Positions 6,368 to 8,002 of a stretch of 8,002 nucleotides of DNA are shown one piece after another. Both the position numbers and the translations under genes were made by a program. The stretch is from JBKHBQ01 sp046542305 (GTDB lineage: Bacteria > Bacteroidota > Bacteroidia > Bacteroidales > 4484-276). The stretch's first letter is position 1, and every line of letters begins with the position of its first letter. The stretch spans positions 1-8,002 of the forward strand of contig JBKHBQ010000184.1 in the NCBI GenBank assembly GCA_046542305.1. The letters are read 5' to 3'. The notes under the pieces were generated by a model, which was not told the DNA's origin, ran no database searches, and saw nothing but the letters and a program-made list of their open reading frames with translations.

Positions 6368-6381
6368 ATTTCGAAAGAAAT
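6368..6381 (+). other. Small AT-rich hairpin with GAAA loop just after ctaB
   Basis: ATTTC, GAAA, GAAAT forms a 5-bp stem with a GAAA loop 7 bases after the ctaB stop; TTCAT and ATGAA on either side can pair further in an alternative fold. It may cap the 3' end of the transcript, but it is short and AT-rich and could be chance. Confidence 0.25.
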
Positions 6382-6400
6382 TTATGAACTTCAAATAGAA

Positions 6401-6429
6401 AAAGCCGGTTTTCACATGAAGCCGGCTTT
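6401..6429. terminator. Probable bidirectional rho-independent terminator between convergent units
   Basis: AAAGCCGG at 6401-6408 pairs perfectly with CCGGCTTT at 6422-6429; the 13-base loop can form three more pairs (TTC with GAA). On the minus strand the stem runs into five T residues, a good terminator for the cytochrome c gene ending at 6454. On the plus strand it is followed by CTTTCAGAATTTT, a weaker but plausible U-tract for ctaB. The site fills the spacer between two convergent operons, where such shared terminators are expected. Confidence 0.75.
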
Positions 6430-6453
6430 CAGAATTTTATTGATCAAAATGCT

Positions 6454-7356
6454 TTACGCTTCCTCCTTAAGCACCCTGTCGCCCTCCAGTTTAATTTTTC
6501 TAATCAGCAGGGCCACGTAAATAATCACCGCCCAAACCGTGAGCGCACCACCGAAGAACGTAATGATAAGCCATACCGGGACATATTCATTGTTTTTCCA
6601 TAGCGAACGTCTTTCGGTCCAATAGTTTTTTGGATTGTGCAATCCCCAGGTGATGACCTCGGCAGCTTCGGCCTGATTGAAATCCATGTCGTCGGTGCGG
6701 GCAATCACGATAAGGTCGCCGTTTTCGTCACCAATGATATCGTTGGGGAACTGAACCGTAACCTCGCCGCTTTCATCGGTGTAATGGCTTTCGTTGTTCG
6801 ACACGGGCAGGTCGCCAAAATATCGCTGAACAAAGAATTCAATCCTGAGGTTGCCGGCCGGCTGTGGTTCGGTGGTATCCGAAACCTGCATCACCCGGGC
6901 GGTAGCTTCCCGGTATTCGCCTTTCTCGTTGAAGAACAGTTCAATCTGTGCATTTTTCTTCACCAGTCCTTCACGCATCTTTTCCAGTGTCCTCATATAA
7001 TTGATCACGTTCCAAAGCTGCTCATCCGGAAGTGCAGCGAAACTGGGCATCTGTCCGCGGCCTTCCTGTAGTTTATAAAAAATTGCGCCGTCGGATTGCT
7101 GCTTGAATTCTTCAGAAACCAGACTGGCAGACTTAATAAGTCCGTCGCCCTTGCCTTCATCGCCATGGCAGGATTTGCACTGCAGGTCGTACAGTTTTTT
7201 GCCGGCCTCAAGGGAGGCTTTATCTGCAGGAACCGGGTTTTCTACGGCTGCTGCTTCATCCGGTACCGGCCATGGCGCAAAATCCTGCGACACCGCCATC
7301 AGATTGGCGAATAAGAACGCGATGATCAGTATTCCGGTTTTATATTTCGATTTCAT
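6454..7356 (-). CDS. Membrane-anchored monoheme cytochrome c with central beta-rich domain
   Basis: A 300-residue exported cytochrome. A signal peptide ends near AVS-QDF (about residue 23). After a Pro/Ala-rich segment (APWPVPDEAAAVENPVPADK) comes a class I cytochrome c domain at about 47-125, with CKSCH (Cys60, Cys63, His64), GDEGKGDG, and the probable axial Met103 in GQMPSF, closed by LWNVINYMRTLE. Residues 130-245 look like an all-beta Ig- or transthyretin-like module (LRIEFFVQRYFG, TDESGEVTVQFP, GDLIVIARTDD); it has no heme or copper motif and I cannot name it. A helix at about 259-286 and a charged tail (RKIKLEGDRVLKEEA) anchor the C-terminus. It starts 11 bp after the NrfD-like gene and probably takes electrons from that complex, passing them to the caa3 oxidase. 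The role is inferred from neighbours; cytochrome assignment is firm. It resembles ActE only in being a monoheme cytochrome next to an NrfD-like gene. Confidence 0.88.
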   Translation of the reverse strand: MKSKYKTGILIIAFLFANLMAVSQDFAPWPVPDEAAAVENPVPADKASLEAGKKLYDLQCKSCHGDEGKGDGLIKSASLVSEEFKQQSDGAIFYKLQEGRGQMPSFAALPDEQLWNVINYMRTLEKMREGLVKKNAQIELFFNEKGEYREATARVMQVSDTTEPQPAGNLRIEFFVQRYFGDLPVSNNESHYTDESGEVTVQFPNDIIGDENGDLIVIARTDDMDFNQAEAAEVITWGLHNPKNYWTERRSLWKNNEYVPVWLIITFFGGALTVWAVIIYVALLIRKIKLEGDRVLKEEA

Positions 7357-7367
7357 GCTGTTGATCT

Positions 7368-8002
7368 TTATTGAGTTTGATCCTTTTTAAAAATCCTGTG
7401 AATTCCGCGTTCGTGGGCCACTTCCCAGATAGGTACCACCGGAAACACCCTTACCAGCAGGGTAATAATGAGCAGCGCGCCGGCGAAGGTAGCCAGGGTG
7501 ATGATGATCTCGGTGTAAGTGGGTACATAATGCATCCAGTGCGCCGGCACGTTCTGAATGGGAAACTGCGGGTTGAACTGCGTCGGGATGACGATCAGGA
7601 TTCGCTTGATCCAGGCTCCCACCAGCACAAACATGGCAATGATCATGCTGGGCAGCGGTTTGCGCATGGGCTTGAACAGCAGCAGTATGATCGGGATGAG
7701 CAGGCAAAATATCTGGGTAAACCAGAATAATGCTGCTTCGTGACCAAAAAACAATTCTGTGAGGTGCGCACCATCCAGCCTTTCCCAGGTATAGCCCGGC
7801 ACGAGGTATTCGTTGATGTTGAAGTAGAGATACAGAATGGCGGTGAGCACCAGCAGTTTGTTCATGTTGTTGAAGTGCCGGTCGGTGAGGTAGTCCTGCA
7901 ATTTTTGCCGTTTTCTGAAAAAGTACATGGCAATAATCACTGCTGCCGAACCGGCAACAAAGGCCCCCGACACGAAGTAGGGGCCGAATATTGTGCTGTG
8001 CC
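7368..8002 (-). CDS. NrfD/ActC-like membrane subunit, 5' part outside the window
   Basis: The frame is open to the right edge, giving the last 210 residues of a larger membrane protein; an internal GTG at 7971-7973 is not a start, because the coding pattern (HSTIFGPYFV) continues upstream of it. At least five helices are visible in this part (about 1-25, 47-64, 87-109, 117-137 and 160-183). NINEYLVPGY, the GAWIKRILIVIPT segment, HYVPTYTEIIITLATFAG and the closing RVFPVVPIWEV match the C-terminal half of NrfD-family quinone-interacting subunits, closest in my reading to ActC of alternative complex III. Such proteins oxidise (mena)quinol in the membrane and pass electrons to an iron-sulfur partner, usually encoded upstream, which would be beyond the right edge. 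The downstream neighbour is a cytochrome c, which supports a quinol:cytochrome c role. A polysulfide- or DMSO-reductase-type NrfD is the alternative. Family confident, complex type moderate. Confidence 0.82.
   Translation of the reverse strand, partial: HSTIFGPYFVSGAFVAGSAAVIIAMYFFRKRQKLQDYLTDRHFNNMNKLLVLTAILYLYFNINEYLVPGYTWERLDGAHLTELFFGHEAALFWFTQIFCLLIPIILLLFKPMRKPLPSMIIAMFVLVGAWIKRILIVIPTQFNPQFPIQNVPAHWMHYVPTYTEIIITLATFAGALLIITLLVRVFPVVPIWEVAHERGIHRIFKKDQTQ

Noticed and set aside
6637..7390. Plus-strand frames opposite the cytochrome c gene
   Set aside because: The minus strand encodes a signal peptide, CKSCH heme motif and membrane anchor; the plus-strand frames encode nothing recognisable.
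7371..7973. GTG at 7971-7973 as the true start of the NrfD-like gene
   Set aside because: The frame continues upstream to the window edge with family-like sequence (HSTIFGPYF), so the gene is cut by the edge rather than starting there.

Overview
The window reads as the chromosome of an aerobic member of the Bacteroidota. The evidence is a textbook promoter of that phylum (TTTG, 18 bp, TAttTTTG) before the oxidase operon, starts with little or no Shine-Dalgarno sequence but A-rich leaders, AT-rich spacers between more GC-rich genes, and a caa3-type oxidase beside an NrfD/ActC-like quinol dehydrogenase subunit, a pairing known from this phylum (for example Rhodothermus). No tRNA, rRNA, CRISPR array, insertion sequence or phage gene was seen.

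Layout. (1) Bases 1-755, minus strand: two small lipoprotein genes, an HMA (heavy-metal-binding) lipoprotein followed by a DsrE-like lipoprotein cut by the left edge. (2) About 756-1159: a divergent, AT-rich control region with a promoter on each strand, a 7-bp-arm palindrome near the minus-strand promoter and a cluster of five ATCCG pentamers upstream of the plus-strand promoter. (3) 1160-6361, plus strand: a tight six-gene operon, SCO1/SenC - subunit I - subunit III - subunit IV - subunit II fused to cytochrome c - heme O synthase. Gaps are 18, 7, 11 and 20 bp, and the last two genes overlap by 8 bp. (4) 6362-6453: a short convergent spacer with a hairpin that probably ends transcription from both sides. 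(5) 6454-8002, minus strand: a membrane-anchored monoheme cytochrome c preceded by the C-terminal part of an NrfD/ActC-type membrane protein that runs off the right edge.

How the genes fit together. The minus-strand NrfD-like protein and cytochrome c are inferred to take electrons from (mena)quinol to a periplasmic c heme. The plus-strand operon encodes the enzyme that passes electrons from cytochrome c through CuA, heme a and the heme a3/CuB site to O2, plus the assembly proteins SCO (CuA loading) and CtaB (farnesylation of heme B to heme O). Subunit I has YSHPAVY instead of GHPEVY, which places it in the A2 group of heme-copper oxidases. The divergent HMA lipoprotein may handle copper in the periplasm next to this copper enzyme; that link is inference. 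Most of the window is a recognisable respiratory locus. The less ordinary parts are the operon order with subunit II near the end, the short NrfD-cytochrome pairing without the usual ActD in between, the HMA/DsrE lipoprotein pair and the control region.
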